A stretch of DNA of 5,188 nt from CAYJMQ01 sp964371555 (GTDB lineage: Bacteria > Bdellovibrionota > JACOXK01 > 2-02-FULL-40-11): assembly GCA_964371555.1 (NCBI GenBank), contig CAYJMQ010000074.1:1-5188 (forward strand), given 5' to 3'. Position numbers and translations under genes: made by a program. The notes below the pieces were generated by a model. The model ran no database searches. It saw nothing but the letters and a program-made list of their open reading frames with translations, and had not been told where the DNA came from. This document shows positions 1 through 4,992 of this stretch, one piece after another (position 1 is the first letter of the stretch; each line of letters starts with the position of its first letter).

Positions 1-28
1 TGACAGACTTCGTGCTCAGGATGACAGA
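1..28. repeat. Short repeat at the left edge, possibly the end of an array
   Basis: The heptamer TGACAGA occurs at 1-7 and again at 22-28, a period of 21 bases, with acttcgtgctcagg between. The complement reads TGTCATCCTGAGC, which resembles a dispersed intergenic repeat seen in many bacterial genomes (recalled, not searched). It lies just downstream of the acyltransferase stop. The window begins inside it, so the full unit and copy number cannot be seen. Confidence 0.4.
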
Positions 29-52
29 TAATTTTCGATCACCGAACAAGCT

Positions 53-724
53 CTATTTAGTAGAATAGTAAGTTATGGTTTTCTCTTTAAGATCGCAGAG
101 GCGGCTCTTAATGTGCAAACGCCGCTCTTCAAATGAAGGATTAGTTTCAAACCGAATCGGATCCGAATAAATCACAACCACAGGCGAAAAGGGGAGTGGA
201 AACCACATTTGATCCCAGCTTTTTCGGAAAACAAATTTATATTTTGCGTTCGCTGTTCCAATGACGATTGGCATCGATCCCCCTTTTTCAGCAAGAGCCA
301 CAATACCCGCTTTCACTTCATGGCGCGGCCCCCGGGGTCCATCGACAGCCAGCGCAAGGTTTTTGCCGCTCTGATACGCCCTTTTCATCTGAAGAAGAGC
401 CGCCCCCCCCCCGCGGCGAGAGGAGCCCCGGCAAACTTCATACCCAAACCACTTTAAAACCCGGGCAATCACTTCTCCATCCCGACTTTGGCTTGCCATC
501 GTACAGACGTTTGCGACCCCGCCTTTAAGGCTTAAAACAGGAATATCTTCATGCCAATGCGCATAGAGAAAATTTTTCAATCGATTCCGTCCCGATGGTT
601 TTAAATTCTCATCCAAAACCGTCAGCCGCCATGTCGATCGATAGAGATATAAGATCCCAAACAACACCGGCGGAATCATCACGATAAAAATCAAACGAAA
701 AATTTCTTGCAATTTGTTTTTCAC
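53..724 (-). CDS. DUF374 family lysophospholipid acyltransferase-like protein
   Basis: Predicted membrane-associated acyltransferase of the DUF374 branch of the LPLAT superfamily; in gram-negatives these are linked to lipid A or phospholipid acylation, but the substrate here is unknown. With a GTG start at 724 it is 223 residues, within the family's usual size. One hydrophobic segment lies near residues 5-31. The family motifs follow in order: HWHED (56-60, the equivalent of the HX4D catalytic box), SQSRDGE (78-84), RGSSRRGG (99-106) and DGPRGPR (128-134). A longer frame opens at 799 but would overlap the divergent regulator and has no spaced Shine-Dalgarno, whereas GTG 724 has AGGGG nine bases upstream. 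A run of ten G falls in the RRGGG motif and keeps the frame. The gene ends with TAG at 53-55. Family assignment is firm; the exact reaction is not. Confidence 0.87.
   Translation of the reverse strand: MKNKLQEIFRLIFIVMIPPVLFGILYLYRSTWRLTVLDENLKPSGRNRLKNFLYAHWHEDIPVLSLKGGVANVCTMASQSRDGEVIARVLKWFGYEVCRGSSRRGGGAALLQMKRAYQSGKNLALAVDGPRGPRHEVKAGIVALAEKGGSMPIVIGTANAKYKFVFRKSWDQMWFPLPFSPVVVIYSDPIRFETNPSFEERRLHIKSRLCDLKEKTITYYSTK
403..412. repeat. Homopolymer tract of ten C (ten G in the coding strand)
   Basis: Ten consecutive C on the plus strand lie inside the acyltransferase gene and encode the GGG of its RRGGGAAL motif. A gain or loss of one base would shift the frame before the DGPRG motif and inactivate the protein. 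As given, the frame is open. Confidence 0.9.
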
Positions 725-733
725 TTCGATAAG

Positions 734-738
734 CCCCT
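734..738 (-). promoter_or_regulatory. Ribosome binding site deciding GTG start at 724
   Basis: The minus strand reads AGGGG, then nine bases, then GTG. This is the only spaced purine-rich site near the acyltransferase N-terminus and leaves the hydrophobic segment close to the start. Confidence 0.5.
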
Positions 739-757
739 GCTGAATCTCAAACGAATC

Positions 758-762
758 GAGGA
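758..762 (+). promoter_or_regulatory. Ribosome binding site deciding TTG start at 770
   Basis: GAGGA followed by seven bases and TTG. The alternatives are TTG at 707, which lies inside the acyltransferase, and ATG at 806, which is preceded by a pyrimidine-rich stretch with no Shine-Dalgarno. Confidence 0.5.
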
Positions 763-769
763 TAAGCGA

Positions 770-2266
770 TTGAGCCAAAAAAACCTTTTTGCCTCGCATC
801 TCTCAATGGTGAATGAGGTCAGCCGAAAAATTTTATCCGCGCCCGACATCGACGAACTCTATCATGAAATTATTAACCTCGTTCAGAAAGAATTTAATTT
901 TTATCATCTCTCCCTCTGGCTCTGCGATGAAAACAGAGAAAAGGCTATCCTAAAAGCAAAAGTCGGTAAAGCCCCCTACCCTTGCCAGGCGGGACAACAC
1001 ATTCCATCTGAGCGGGGACTTGTCGGCCTCTGTCTAAGGGATGGGCGAACGATTCTTGAAAACGATGTGAGTCAATCCCCCCATTTTTTCGGCCATCCGG
1101 GATCAGAAACCAAATCACAACTCTGCGCGCTCATGAAGTTTCAGGGGAAGATTTTGGGCGTTATCAATGTTGAAAGCGACCGCCCCGCCGCGTTTGACGA
1201 AGGGGATCGAATTGTTTTGGAAACCATTGCCGATATGTGCGCTATCGCAATTTTGACACACTGGCATGTCTATCTCGAAGAAGAGAATAAAAATCTAAAA
1301 TCGCTCATCGGAAAAAAGATCTCCCCTCCCAAAATCATCGGGCAAAGCAAATCCCTCAAACAATTACTTAATATGATTGACCGAATCGCGCCGACCCATG
1401 TCACCATCCTCATTCAAGGGGAAAGTGGAACTGGAAAAGAGCTTATTGCCAGACGTCTGCATGAAAAAAGTTCAAGGGCAAAGGGGCCTTACGTTGCCAT
1501 CAACTGCGGAACACTGAATGAACATCTTTTAAAAAGTGAGCTTTTCGGACATGAAAAAGGGGCGTTCACAGGGGCACACATACTCAAAAAAGGATTGGTT
1601 GAAACAGCGCATGGGGGAACCCTCTTTATGGATGAAATTGCCGAGACCGGAAAGGGGATTCAGGCAAAACTTCTTCGTTTTTTACAGGATGGGGAATTTT
1701 ACCGCGTAGGTGGAAAAACCCCTCTCAAAGTCGATGTAAGAATTATATCAGCAACCAACAAGGATCTGGAAAAAGAGGTTAAAGAAGGGGAATTTCGCGA
1801 GGATCTTTTTTTCAGGCTCAATACCATCACGCTCCGTATCCCCCCTCTTCGGAAACGCATCGAAGACATTGAGCCACTGCTTCATTATTTCCTGGAGCCT
1901 GATCCCTGGAGCAGGGTCAAAGGTAAAAAGATTCATCCGGATGCCATTGAACTTCTCAAACAATATGACTGGCCGGGGAACATCCGTGAATTGCAGAATG
2001 TGGTTGAACGGCTCAAAATTCTTTCTGAAGGGGATGAAATAACAGCTGAAGATATCAGAAATCATATTAAATTTACATCACAGACAAAAATGGAAGCCGA
2101 CATGCATGTGCCGATCCTTGCCCTGGAAGAGATAGAAAAAACGCACATTCTAAGAACCCTTTCTTTTTACGAAGGAAACAAAACCAGAACCGCCACCGCC
2201 CTCGGTATCACCATTAAAACCCTTTATAATAAATTAAACCGTTATGAGAATGTGATCAGGCATTAA
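770..2266 (+). CDS. Sigma-54-dependent transcriptional activator (GAF-AAA+-Fis HTH)
   Basis: Cytoplasmic enhancer-binding protein that uses ATP hydrolysis to open promoters bound by sigma-54 RNA polymerase. From TTG 770 it is 498 residues. An N-terminal GAF-type sensor domain covers about residues 13-162, in place of a phosphoreceiver domain, so control is probably by a small ligand or partner rather than phosphorylation. The AAA+ core (about 187-420) has Walker A GESGTGKE (217-224), the sigma-54-contacting GAFTGA loop (264-269), Walker B GGTLFMDE (282-289), the FREDLFFRLN arginine-finger region (342-351) and WPGNIREL (401-408). A Fis-type helix-turn-helix closes the protein (about 457-492, with RTATALGITIKTLYNKL). 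All catalytic motifs are intact. ATG 806 is an alternative start that would remove twelve residues. The stop overlaps the convergent nucleotidyltransferase stop by four bases. Its target promoter is not evident in the window. Confidence 0.95.
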   Translation: MSQKNLFASHLSMVNEVSRKILSAPDIDELYHEIINLVQKEFNFYHLSLWLCDENREKAILKAKVGKAPYPCQAGQHIPSERGLVGLCLRDGRTILENDVSQSPHFFGHPGSETKSQLCALMKFQGKILGVINVESDRPAAFDEGDRIVLETIADMCAIAILTHWHVYLEEENKNLKSLIGKKISPPKIIGQSKSLKQLLNMIDRIAPTHVTILIQGESGTGKELIARRLHEKSSRAKGPYVAINCGTLNEHLLKSELFGHEKGAFTGAHILKKGLVETAHGGTLFMDEIAETGKGIQAKLLRFLQDGEFYRVGGKTPLKVDVRIISATNKDLEKEVKEGEFREDLFFRLNTITLRIPPLRKRIEDIEPLLHYFLEPDPWSRVKGKKIHPDAIELLKQYDWPGNIRELQNVVERLKILSEGDEITAEDIRNHIKFTSQTKMEADMHVPILALEEIEKTHILRTLSFYEGNKTRTATALGITIKTLYNKLNRYENVIRH

Positions 2267-2271
2267 ATGCC
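2259..2271. other. Short inverted repeat across two convergent stop codons
   Basis: GGCAT-TAA-ATGCC is a five-base-pair stem with a three-base loop; it contains the TAA stops of both convergent genes. There is no U-run on either side, so it is at best a weak bidirectional terminator and may simply be chance. Confidence 0.25.
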
Positions 2272-2784
2272 CAATTCTGAGAGCAACCTCTTCAAACGTT
2301 CTATTTTGGAATGCGTTTGCGAAGATCTGATTTCACTCTTGATTTTGGAAATAACCCTATGCCTATCAAGCGCTTCTCCGCGCCTTTTTGAAAATTCAAT
2401 CATTTTTAAACAATCTTCTAAATCCGTTTCACTCATCCGTTCTATCTTGAGCAAAAGATAAAGCGTCGCGGAAGGACGAAAAATAGTCGCTTTTGTTCCC
2501 TCATGAAACAAAATAATCTCTTTTTGCCAATTTGGAATACGATAAAGGAAAAAACCAGCCGCTTGATTAATAGCTTCAATGGGCAAATGAAGTGATTCCG
2601 CTATTTCCATCAATGTTAAAGTATCCTTTTGAGTCGCGCCTAATGGAGGGGCCAAATCAATATCTTTCGTATAGCGTGACGAGGCTTGAAGAAGGGGGAG
2701 TACTGTTCCCCCCAAGATAATCCAATCCCCGGAAACCCGTTCCCCCAATAATTTTATAAATTTTTTTAATAATTTTGTATCCAT
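2263..2784 (-). CDS. Nucleotidyltransferase-fold protein, AbiEii/DUF6036-like putative toxin
   Basis: A 173-residue protein with the minimal nucleotidyltransferase signature: a GG pair (25-26) in a WIILGGTVL strand and, 15 residues later, KDIDL with Asp41 and Asp43, the expected metal ligands. Further on, LLLKIERMSETDLEDC (about 110-125) resembles the K...R...KDxxDI segment of AbiEii and DUF6036 proteins. Such proteins transfer nucleotides, in characterised AbiE/MenT toxins onto tRNA; that role here is inferred. It follows the XRE regulator by 19 bases on the same strand, and no clear Shine-Dalgarno precedes its ATG, so it is probably co-transcribed and perhaps translationally coupled. The length is short compared with full AbiEii toxins, which fits a minimal variant. 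It could instead be a non-toxic housekeeping nucleotidyltransferase-like protein, but the regulator-first, toxin-second order argues for a toxin-antitoxin operon. Confidence 0.72.
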   Translation of the reverse strand: MDTKLLKKFIKLLGERVSGDWIILGGTVLPLLQASSRYTKDIDLAPPLGATQKDTLTLMEIAESLHLPIEAINQAAGFFLYRIPNWQKEIILFHEGTKATIFRPSATLYLLLKIERMSETDLEDCLKMIEFSKRRGEALDRHRVISKIKSEIRSSQTHSKIERLKRLLSELGI

Positions 2785-2803
2785 CAGAACGACTTTACGG
2801 CAC

Positions 2804-3319
2804 TTAAAGAATTTTAGATAAATCAGAGACCGCTATTCTCATCAGCTTTAATATTCTCCCCTGCATTGGATTTTTTTCCAGAAAAAGATCAATTTTTGGG
2901 TCTTTGAGATTATAGAGATAAAATGTCCGATAATAATGTTCGATCGCCCATATCAAGGCAGCTGTCGCCTCTTTGAGACGATCTATTTTGGATGACGGAT
3001 GTTTCATCAGATAATCGACAGCCCTAAAAAGATGTTGAGCAAGATCCCGCTTGGAGGGCATCCCCTCTCCCCCCCCCTCTTCTGTTTCGAATGGCAACCC
3101 CGCTCTTTGCAAAAGCCCCCAGTCGGGCTCATTCGATACCACTTCAAGCGAGTAACCGAGTACCGTTGAAATTTTCTCAAGGAGGCCTATCGTTGGATTC
3201 CCTTTTTTAGCCTCCAGGTTTTGGATCGTAGGAAGACTCACACCCGCTTGAATGGCAAGCTGCATTTGGGTCAGTCCCAAAGCCTTCCTCCTTGCTTTCA
3301 ACAGTATTTCTATATCCAT
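2804..3319 (-). CDS. XRE-family HTH regulator with C-terminal domain, putative antitoxin
   Basis: A 171-residue protein from ATG 3319. Residues 6-60 are a Cro/C1-type helix-turn-helix (RRKALGLTQMQLAIQAGVSLPTIQNLE pattern, interrupted here only for description). A Gly/Glu-rich linker (about 78-88, encoded by a nine-G tract) leads to a helical C-terminal domain (about 90-171) ending in GRILKLMRIAVSDLSKIL. I recall similar C-termini in regulators paired with DUF6036-like nucleotidyltransferases, so this domain probably binds the downstream partner. The frame extends upstream to GTG 3337 and ATG 3325, but those codons lie in the promoter -10/palindrome region. ATG 3319 fits the predicted transcription start and would give a leaderless or nearly leaderless message. 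It probably represses its own operon through the palindromes at 3325-3350. The antitoxin role is inferred from domain order and context. Confidence 0.8.
   Translation of the reverse strand: MDIEILLKARRKALGLTQMQLAIQAGVSLPTIQNLEAKKGNPTIGLLEKISTVLGYSLEVVSNEPDWGLLQRAGLPFETEEGGGEGMPSKRDLAQHLFRAVDYLMKHPSSKIDRLKEATAALIWAIEHYYRTFYLYNLKDPKIDLFLEKNPMQGRILKLMRIAVSDLSKIL
3069..3077. repeat. Homopolymer tract of nine C (nine G in the coding strand)
   Basis: Nine consecutive C on the plus strand encode the GGG linker of the XRE regulator between its DNA-binding and C-terminal domains. A one-base slip would keep the HTH but lose the partner-binding domain. As given, the frame is open. Confidence 0.9.
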
Positions 3320-3321
3320 GT

Positions 3322-3353
3322 ACATATTATAATACACATATTATAATATGCAA
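3322..3353 (-). promoter_or_regulatory. Promoter with twin palindromic operators for the XRE-nucleotidyltransferase operon
   Basis: A 13-base direct repeat ACATATTATAATA occurs at 3322-3334 and 3336-3348, 14 bases apart. Each copy contains the perfect palindrome TATTATAATA; the second extends to the 14-base palindrome CATATTATAATATG (3337-3350). On the minus strand TTGCAT (3353-3348), a 16-base spacer and a perfect TATAAT (3331-3326) form a promoter, with the start predicted near 3320-3319, at the ATG. A repressor bound here would cover the -10 and the spacer. The second copy also offers a TATAAT toward mntA on the plus strand, but without a good -35. Confidence 0.6.
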
Positions 3354-3451
3354 ACCCATTTTTCAGATATTGACCTGCCCGCAGTCCACCCTTCGGGCGC
3401 GTATCAGAATTAAATATTTCCTTTTTTTACTTCAAATGTTAATTTAATGCC

Positions 3452-3832
3452 ATGCGCGAAGTGCCTGTCAAAAAACTAAAATCCCTTTTTTCCAAACGCC
3501 CTGAAATCAATACTGCGGTTCTCTTTGGAAGCTGCTCTAAAGGGAGGGGCCGGAAAGGTTCAGATGTCGATATAGCCATTTTGCTCAATGAGTATCGTTT
3601 CGTTCCGTGGGAATACAAGAGCAAGCTTACCGATGGACTTGAGAAAATTTGTGATCGTGAAATCGATCTTTTAATTTTAAACGAGGCCTCTCCACATATT
3701 GCTTACCGGGTTGTTAAGGAAGGAAAAATCCTATTTCAAAAAAATCAGAGTTTCTGGAGCCAGTTTGTCGTAAAGACGATCAGTATGAATGAAGATATGG
3801 AAATTTTGTACAGGAAGGTGGGGCGTGGTTGA
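3452..3832 (+). CDS. mntA: MntA-like nucleotidyltransferase antitoxin of type VII HepT-MntA system
   Basis: A 126-residue minimal nucleotidyltransferase. The signature is complete: GSCSKGRGRKGSDVDIAI, with Gly26-Ser27 and metal-binding Asp38 and Asp40, and a third carboxylate in REIDLLIL (Asp72). In characterised systems MntA neutralises the HEPN toxin by transferring AMP groups from ATP to a tyrosine next to its RX4HXY active site, so this antitoxin is an enzyme rather than a binding partner only. Its stop overlaps the hepT start by eight bases, the usual tightly coupled arrangement. The ATG has no convincing Shine-Dalgarno, and the 113-base stretch before it (3338-3451) shows no strong plus-strand -35/-10 pair. 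A GC-rich stem of five pairs (3377-3381 with 3394-3398) lies in that leader region. Confidence 0.9.
   Translation: MREVPVKKLKSLFSKRPEINTAVLFGSCSKGRGRKGSDVDIAILLNEYRFVPWEYKSKLTDGLEKICDREIDLLILNEASPHIAYRVVKEGKILFQKNQSFWSQFVVKTISMNEDMEILYRKVGRG
3812..3818 (+). promoter_or_regulatory. Ribosome binding site deciding the hepT GTG start
   Basis: AGGAAGG followed by six bases and GTG 3825, inside the end of mntA. It rules out the upstream ATG at 3789, which would overlap mntA by 44 bases and add twelve residues foreign to the HEPN family. Confidence 0.65.
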
Positions 3833-4259
3833 TAAACAGCTGGTAGAAAAAAAATTAAGCCTGATGGATGAATATTATCAGAACCTGAAAATGAAAAGGT
3901 CCGGAATTTCGATTCATTCTCTTCAAAGAGACTTATCTTTGCTCACTTCTGTCTCCTATCAACTGCAAACACTAGTCCAGGCTTCTATTGATATTTGCAC
4001 GCATATTGCGAGCGATGAAAGATGGGAATTGCCGGACAATGCCGGCCATTCTTTTAAGATTGCTCTCAGACATGGCTTGATTTCTGACAAGGTGTCAGAA
4101 CAACTATGTGATGCCGTCAGATTTAGGAATGTCTTGGTTCATCGATATGACGAGCTGGATCTAAAAATCATCGCGGATGTAGCTAAAACACGGCTCGATA
4201 TCTTTTCCCAGTTTGCTTCTGAAATTCGATCCTGGCTCAAGAAGAGAAAAAAACGCTAA
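3825..4259 (+). CDS. hepT: HepT-like HEPN toxin (DUF86 RNase)
   Basis: A 144-residue all-helical HEPN protein from GTG 3825. The catalytic motif RX4HXY is intact as RNVLVHRY, with Arg101, His106 and Tyr108. HEPN toxins of this family are metal-independent RNases acting as dimers in the cytoplasm; the motif tyrosine region is the target of AMP transfer by the partner MntA. Residues before the motif (LPDNAGHSFKIALRHGLIS, roughly 69-87) fit the usual DUF86 helices that present the active site. The tail is basic (KKRKKR). It is translated from within the end of mntA, so the toxin cannot be made without the antitoxin message. All key residues are present, so the module looks functional. In other hosts such pairs limit growth or phage; which applies here is unknown. 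Confidence 0.9.
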   Translation: MVDKQLVEKKLSLMDEYYQNLKMKRSGISIHSLQRDLSLLTSVSYQLQTLVQASIDICTHIASDERWELPDNAGHSFKIALRHGLISDKVSEQLCDAVRFRNVLVHRYDELDLKIIADVAKTRLDIFSQFASEIRSWLKKRKKR

Positions 4260-4296
4260 AATAAACAGGCAAATGAAGGCGGCCATTGGCTAAGTG

Positions 4297-4308
4297 TCTG
4301 AAATCAGA
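4297..4308. repeat. Small inverted repeat next to the tRNA fragment
   Basis: TCTGA-AA-TCAGA lies one base from the end of the tRNA-derived fragment, where an encoded CCA tail would otherwise be. The stem is only five pairs, so its meaning is uncertain. Confidence 0.3.
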
Positions 4309-4309
4309 A

Positions 4310-4351
4310 TGCCCCAGGGCAGAATCGAACTGCCGACACGCGCCTTTTCAG
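4310..4351 (-). pseudogene. 3' half of tRNA-Phe(GAA), probable attachment-site remnant
   Basis: Read on the minus strand the segment divides exactly into tRNA parts: anticodon loop CTGAAAA (anticodon GAA), stem GGCGC, variable loop GTGTC, T stem GGCAG, T loop TTCGATT, T stem CTGCC, acceptor CTGGGGC and discriminator A. The 5' half (acceptor, D arm, first anticodon strand) is missing: homology stops at the anticodon loop and the next bases are unrelated. No CCA follows. Tyrosine integrases often recombine at the anticodon loop and leave such a 3' copy at the far end of the element. Since the fragment is on the minus strand, the element should lie at higher coordinates and the host flank at lower ones. 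It is not a working tRNA gene. The plus-strand reading frame through it is an artefact. Confidence 0.75.
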
Positions 4352-4482
4352 ATCGAAAAAGCACAAAAAGCCAACATATTGATTTCACGTCTGGTTTCCC
4401 AAAACCCCTTTGATAATAAACACTTAACCCAATTCCATCTATTTGTATCAAGTCTGCCTATTTTGATCATTTTGGAAGAATT
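4352..4482. other. Non-coding stretch inside the predicted element end
   Basis: I see no gene here. Reading frames on both strands lack ribosome binding sites and recognisable protein motifs. If the tRNA fragment marks an attachment site, this would be the element's left arm. Confidence 0.35.
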
Positions 4483-4502
4483 TTGACACAAAATTGACAC
4501 AA
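4483..4502 (+). repeat. Tandem TTGACACAA direct repeat
   Basis: TTGACACAA occurs at 4483-4491 and 4494-4502, an 11-base period, about one helical turn. It lies roughly 130 bases from the tRNA fragment and just past the stop of the XRE regulator. The spacing suits side-by-side protein binding on one DNA face, for example integrase arm-type sites. A five-pair inverted repeat (ATTGA at 4493-4497 with TCAAT at 4503-4507) overlaps it. Confidence 0.5.
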
Positions 4503-4508
4503 TCAATC

Positions 4509-4808
4509 CTACGCAGCCTCTTTAAGAGAGCGCATTGAAACAGGCACTCCCAAAATAAGAGCCACCTTAACCAAAAAGTCTAAACTCACTTCACTGATTT
4601 GTCCCGACTCCATTCTGGCAATAGCCGGTTGTTTGCTCCCAACCAATTCTGCAAGTTTTTTCTGAGAGAGATTTCGTTTGACACGAACTTCTTTAAGCTT
4701 CTCAATGAGTTTCTTCTTTTGACGAATAAGTTCCATCTCTACATCAGAAAGCCCCAAGGCAGCGCCAAATTCTTTGGCAGTTTTATATCTCTTTATTTTT
4801 GTTTTCAT
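4509..4808 (-). CDS. XRE-family HTH regulator, HigA-like orphan antitoxin
   Basis: A 99-residue protein. A lysine-rich N-terminal region with ALGLSDVEMELIRQKKKL (about 17-34) precedes a Cro/C1 helix-turn-helix (about 36-90) whose core is RNLSQKKLAELVGSKQPAIA followed by RMESG. This layout matches small antitoxins of HigB/RelE-type modules, in which the toxin gene normally sits just upstream or downstream. Here there is none: only about 180 bases separate it from the divergent gene at 4993, and the downstream side leads to the tRNA fragment. It is therefore an orphan antitoxin or an element-borne repressor. The ATG has AGGAG nine bases upstream (4822-4818) and a TTGAAG/TATATT promoter farther up. 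It probably regulates itself and perhaps the divergent gene. Confidence 0.85.
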   Translation of the reverse strand: MKTKIKRYKTAKEFGAALGLSDVEMELIRQKKKLIEKLKEVRVKRNLSQKKLAELVGSKQPAIARMESGQISEVSLDFLVKVALILGVPVSMRSLKEAA

Positions 4809-4861
4809 AGTCCAATACTCCTTATCCTTGTTTTCAAAAGTTCTTCCGTTCTTCAGCGTAA

Positions 4862-4890
4862 AATATATAACGAATCTGTTATTACTTCAA
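4862..4890 (-). promoter_or_regulatory. Sigma-70-type promoter of the orphan XRE regulator
   Basis: On the minus strand TTGAAG (4890-4885), a 17-base spacer and TATATT (4867-4862) precede the gene; transcription should start near 4855 and give a leader of about 45 bases containing the Shine-Dalgarno. Confidence 0.5.
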
Positions 4891-4899
4891 GTGAGAAGT
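4884..4899. promoter_or_regulatory. Inverted repeat between divergent promoters, candidate operator
   Basis: ACTTC (4884-4888) and GAAGT (4895-4899) form an inverted repeat with a six-base centre. It covers the -35 of the minus promoter and lies 15 bases before the -35 of the plus promoter, a position from which the XRE protein could control both. Assignment to that protein is inferred. Confidence 0.35.
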
Positions 4900-4914
4900 T
4901 TTGCTGGCTGTATT

Positions 4915-4942
4915 TTGAAATCTCTTCCAAAGACGCTATAAT
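4915..4942 (+). promoter_or_regulatory. Sigma-70-type promoter of the HTH gene at 4993
   Basis: TTGAAA (4915-4920), a 16-base spacer and a perfect TATAAT (4937-4942) predict a start near 4949 and a leader of about 44 bases. It is the strongest promoter match seen in the window. Confidence 0.6.
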
Positions 4943-4992
4943 GTTTTAGACTTGATATTACTGACAGCGCATTAAGAACACATCGGAGGAAA

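Noticed and set aside
209..528. Two plus-strand reading frames of 82 and 86 residues
   Set aside because: They lie antisense to the well-supported acyltransferase, are proline/arginine-rich from its complement, and match nothing recognisable.
1748..2065. Minus-strand reading frame of 105 residues
   Set aside because: Antisense to the conserved AAA+ domain of the activator; a shadow frame.
3092..3111. TGGCA...TTGCA as a sigma-54 promoter for the activator circuit
   Set aside because: The GG to GC spacing is 14 bases rather than the required 10, and it lies inside a coding region.
3370..3416. TTGACC as a -35 for mntA
   Set aside because: No acceptable -10 occurs 16-18 bases downstream; the following bases are GC-rich and form a small stem instead.
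3439..3624. Minus-strand reading frame of 61 residues
   Set aside because: Antisense to the conserved N-terminus of MntA.
4260..4309. Terminator after hepT
   Set aside because: No GC-rich stem followed by a T run is present.
4286..4486. Plus-strand frame of 66 residues containing RAESNCRHAPF
   Set aside because: This peptide is the translated complement of tRNA-Phe; similar spurious peptides are common in databases. The tRNA fragment explains it.
4809..4892. In-frame upstream extension of the orphan XRE regulator (reads FVIYFTLKNGRTF)
   Set aside because: Considered as a toxin remnant, but it has an in-frame TGA upstream, no start codon, overlaps the promoter, and does not convincingly match HigB/RelE ends.
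4599..4949. Plus-strand reading frame of 116 residues
   Set aside because: Mostly antisense to the XRE regulator and runs through its promoter; no ribosome binding site or motif.
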